Shown: positions 4,139-5,021 of the stretch, in pieces
Layout of the letters: each line of letters starts with the position of its first letter
Numbering within the stretch: the stretch's first letter is position 1
Assembly: GCA_022573605.1 (NCBI GenBank)
Contig: JACZTQ010000244.1
Coordinates: 1-5,021 of the forward strand
Direction of reading: 5' to 3'
Origin: Pseudomonadota bacterium
GTDB taxonomy: Bacteria > Pseudomonadota > Alphaproteobacteria > Rhodobacterales > Rhodobacteraceae
Length of the DNA: 5,021 nucleotides
Position numbers and translations under genes: made by a program
The notes under the pieces: model-generated
The model's input: only the letters and a program-made list of their open reading frames with translations
Database searches by the model: none
What the model was told of the DNA's origin: nothing

Positions 4139-5021
4139 ATGCCGGATATGCGCCAGGACCACGCCTTGCCCGCCGCCGGCGAGCGCGCCGCGAATTTCGC
4201 CGGGGCGCTCGCCGCGTTCCGCGCCCGGCACCCGGATATCGAGGTGGCGGACGTCTACGTGAGCGACCTCAACGGTGTTGCGCGGGGCAAGCTGGTGCCC
4301 GTGGGCAGGCTCGACAAGCTGGGCATGTTTGCCGCGGGCGGCGCCATGAAGATGCCGGTCTCGACCCTGGGGCTGGACATTTTCGGCGCCGATGTGCCCG
4401 AGGCCGGCATCGCCATCGAGACCGGCGACCCGGATGGCGTTCTGCTGCCGCTGGCGGCGACCCTGGCGCCGATGCCGTGGGCCGCCCGCCCGACGGCGCA
4501 GTTGCAATGCATGATGACCGATGCCGGGGGAGCCGAGGTCTGCGGTTACGATCCGCGCGGCGTGCTGGCGCGGGTGGTGGGCCGGGCGCGCGAGATGGGC
4601 TTGCAGCCGGTGATGGCGCTGGAGCTGGAGTTCTACCTGATCGACCCGATCGAGCCGGCCCCGCCGGTCGATCCGGTGACGGGCGGGCGGCTGGAGCGCT
4701 CGCAGATCTACGACATGGAGGTGATGCGCGCCTTCGAGCCGGTCATCGCCGGGATCACCCGGGCGGCGATTGCGCTGGGCGCCCCGGCGGAGACCGTGAT
4801 CTGCGAGTTCGGCGCCGGCCAGTTCGAGATAAATCTCGGCCATGTCGCCGACCCGCTGGCCGCCGCCGACCACCTGGTGGCGCTGAAGCGGGCAGTCAGG
4901 GGCGTCGCCCGGTCGCACGGGCACGATGCCAGCTTCATGGCCAAGCCGTTCGGCGCGACGATGGGTTCCGGCATGCATATCCATCTGAGCCTGATCGACG
5001 ATCAGGGCCGCAACCTGTTCG
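4139..5021 (+). CDS. Glutamine synthetase-family enzyme, gamma-glutamylpolyamine synthetase type (partial, 294 codons seen)
   Basis: The reading frame is open from ATG 4139 to the window end, and about 150 more residues would be expected from a usual length near 450. It belongs to the glutamine synthetase fold: an N-terminal beta-grasp region (about residues 20-110, with YVSDLNGVARGKLVP at 40-54) and then the catalytic barrel. Metal and glutamate residues can be placed: E162 and E164 in ALELEFYLID, E223 and E230 in CEFGAGQFEINL, and H280 and H282 in GSGMHIHLSL; ASFMAKPF at 264-271 is the usual lead-in. The family joins glutamate to ammonia or an amine with ATP. The ELEFYL, GxGQFEIN and FMAKP wording plus the divergent SpuC-like aminotransferase favour the PuuA/SpuI group, which makes gamma-glutamylputrescine. 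Other members act on ethanolamine or monoamines, so no symbol is given. The C-terminal part, including the sequence around the ammonia/amine site, is outside the window. Confidence 0.92.
   Translation, partial: MPDMRQDHALPAAGERAANFAGALAAFRARHPDIEVADVYVSDLNGVARGKLVPVGRLDKLGMFAAGGAMKMPVSTLGLDIFGADVPEAGIAIETGDPDGVLLPLAATLAPMPWAARPTAQLQCMMTDAGGAEVCGYDPRGVLARVVGRAREMGLQPVMALELEFYLIDPIEPAPPVDPVTGGRLERSQIYDMEVMRAFEPVIAGITRAAIALGAPAETVICEFGAGQFEINLGHVADPLAAADHLVALKRAVRGVARSHGHDASFMAKPFGATMGSGMHIHLSLIDDQGRNLF

Noticed and set aside
4133..4984. 283-codon minus-strand open frame opposite the GS-like gene
   Set aside because: It is rich in His, Arg, Gln and Ala without any motif, whereas the plus strand shows the glutamine synthetase metal-binding residues and a good ribosome site.
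1..5021. CRISPR array, insertion sequence, riboswitch or rRNA
   Set aside because: No regularly spaced direct repeats, transposase reading frame, recognisable riboswitch core or rRNA-like sequence was seen on either strand.

Overview
The window reads as chromosome of a high-GC alphaproteobacterium (Rhodospirillales-like is my best guess). The reasons are strongly GC-biased codon use from about position 1065 onward, a palindromic intergenic repeat of the style common in that class (GTCAT...CCGG...CTTGA...CCGG...ATCCA), and a polyamine-type aminotransferase next to a glutamine synthetase-like gene. The first ~1060 bases are visibly less GC-rich (about half G+C by eye) and use different codons, so they look like acquired DNA: the edge of a prophage or genomic island.

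Layout. Positions 1-923 (+) hold a compact run of small genes: the last 15 codons of an upstream gene, an 83-aa basic protein (GTG start), a 124-aa protein that resembles a small family I associate with phage early regions, and an 82-aa helical basic protein. Two of the junctions are 4-base start/stop overlaps (GTGA, ATGA) and the third gap is only 5 bases. A perfect 15-bp inverted repeat at 1032-1063 follows. From 1542 leftward (-) lies a membrane protein gene of unknown function. It starts with TTG, is broken by one extra base in a TTTT run at 1307-1310, and its 3' part runs past the inverted repeat into the low-GC DNA. Positions 1543-1739 carry a nested palindromic repeat (1607-1689) whose arms differ by compensated changes.

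The remaining 3.3 kb is ordinary high-GC chromosome. It holds a glutathione S-transferase family gene (1740-2375, -), a class III PLP aminotransferase close to putrescine-pyruvate aminotransferase SpuC (2621-4012, -), and a divergently transcribed glutamine synthetase-family gene of the gamma-glutamylpolyamine synthetase (PuuA/SpuI) type that runs off the window end (4139-5021+, +). The last two share a 126-bp divergent control region with a candidate promoter and a small palindrome.

Functionally, the aminotransferase and the glutamine synthetase-like enzyme suggest amine (probably putrescine/polyamine) breakdown: direct transamination to aminobutyraldehyde by the former, and gamma-glutamylation as the first step of the alternative route by the latter. 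The GST may be only a neighbour. I found no convincing new defence or other exotic system. The more interesting points are the island edge with its broken membrane gene, the cassette of tiny coupled genes, the self-complementary GST leader and the covarying repeat.
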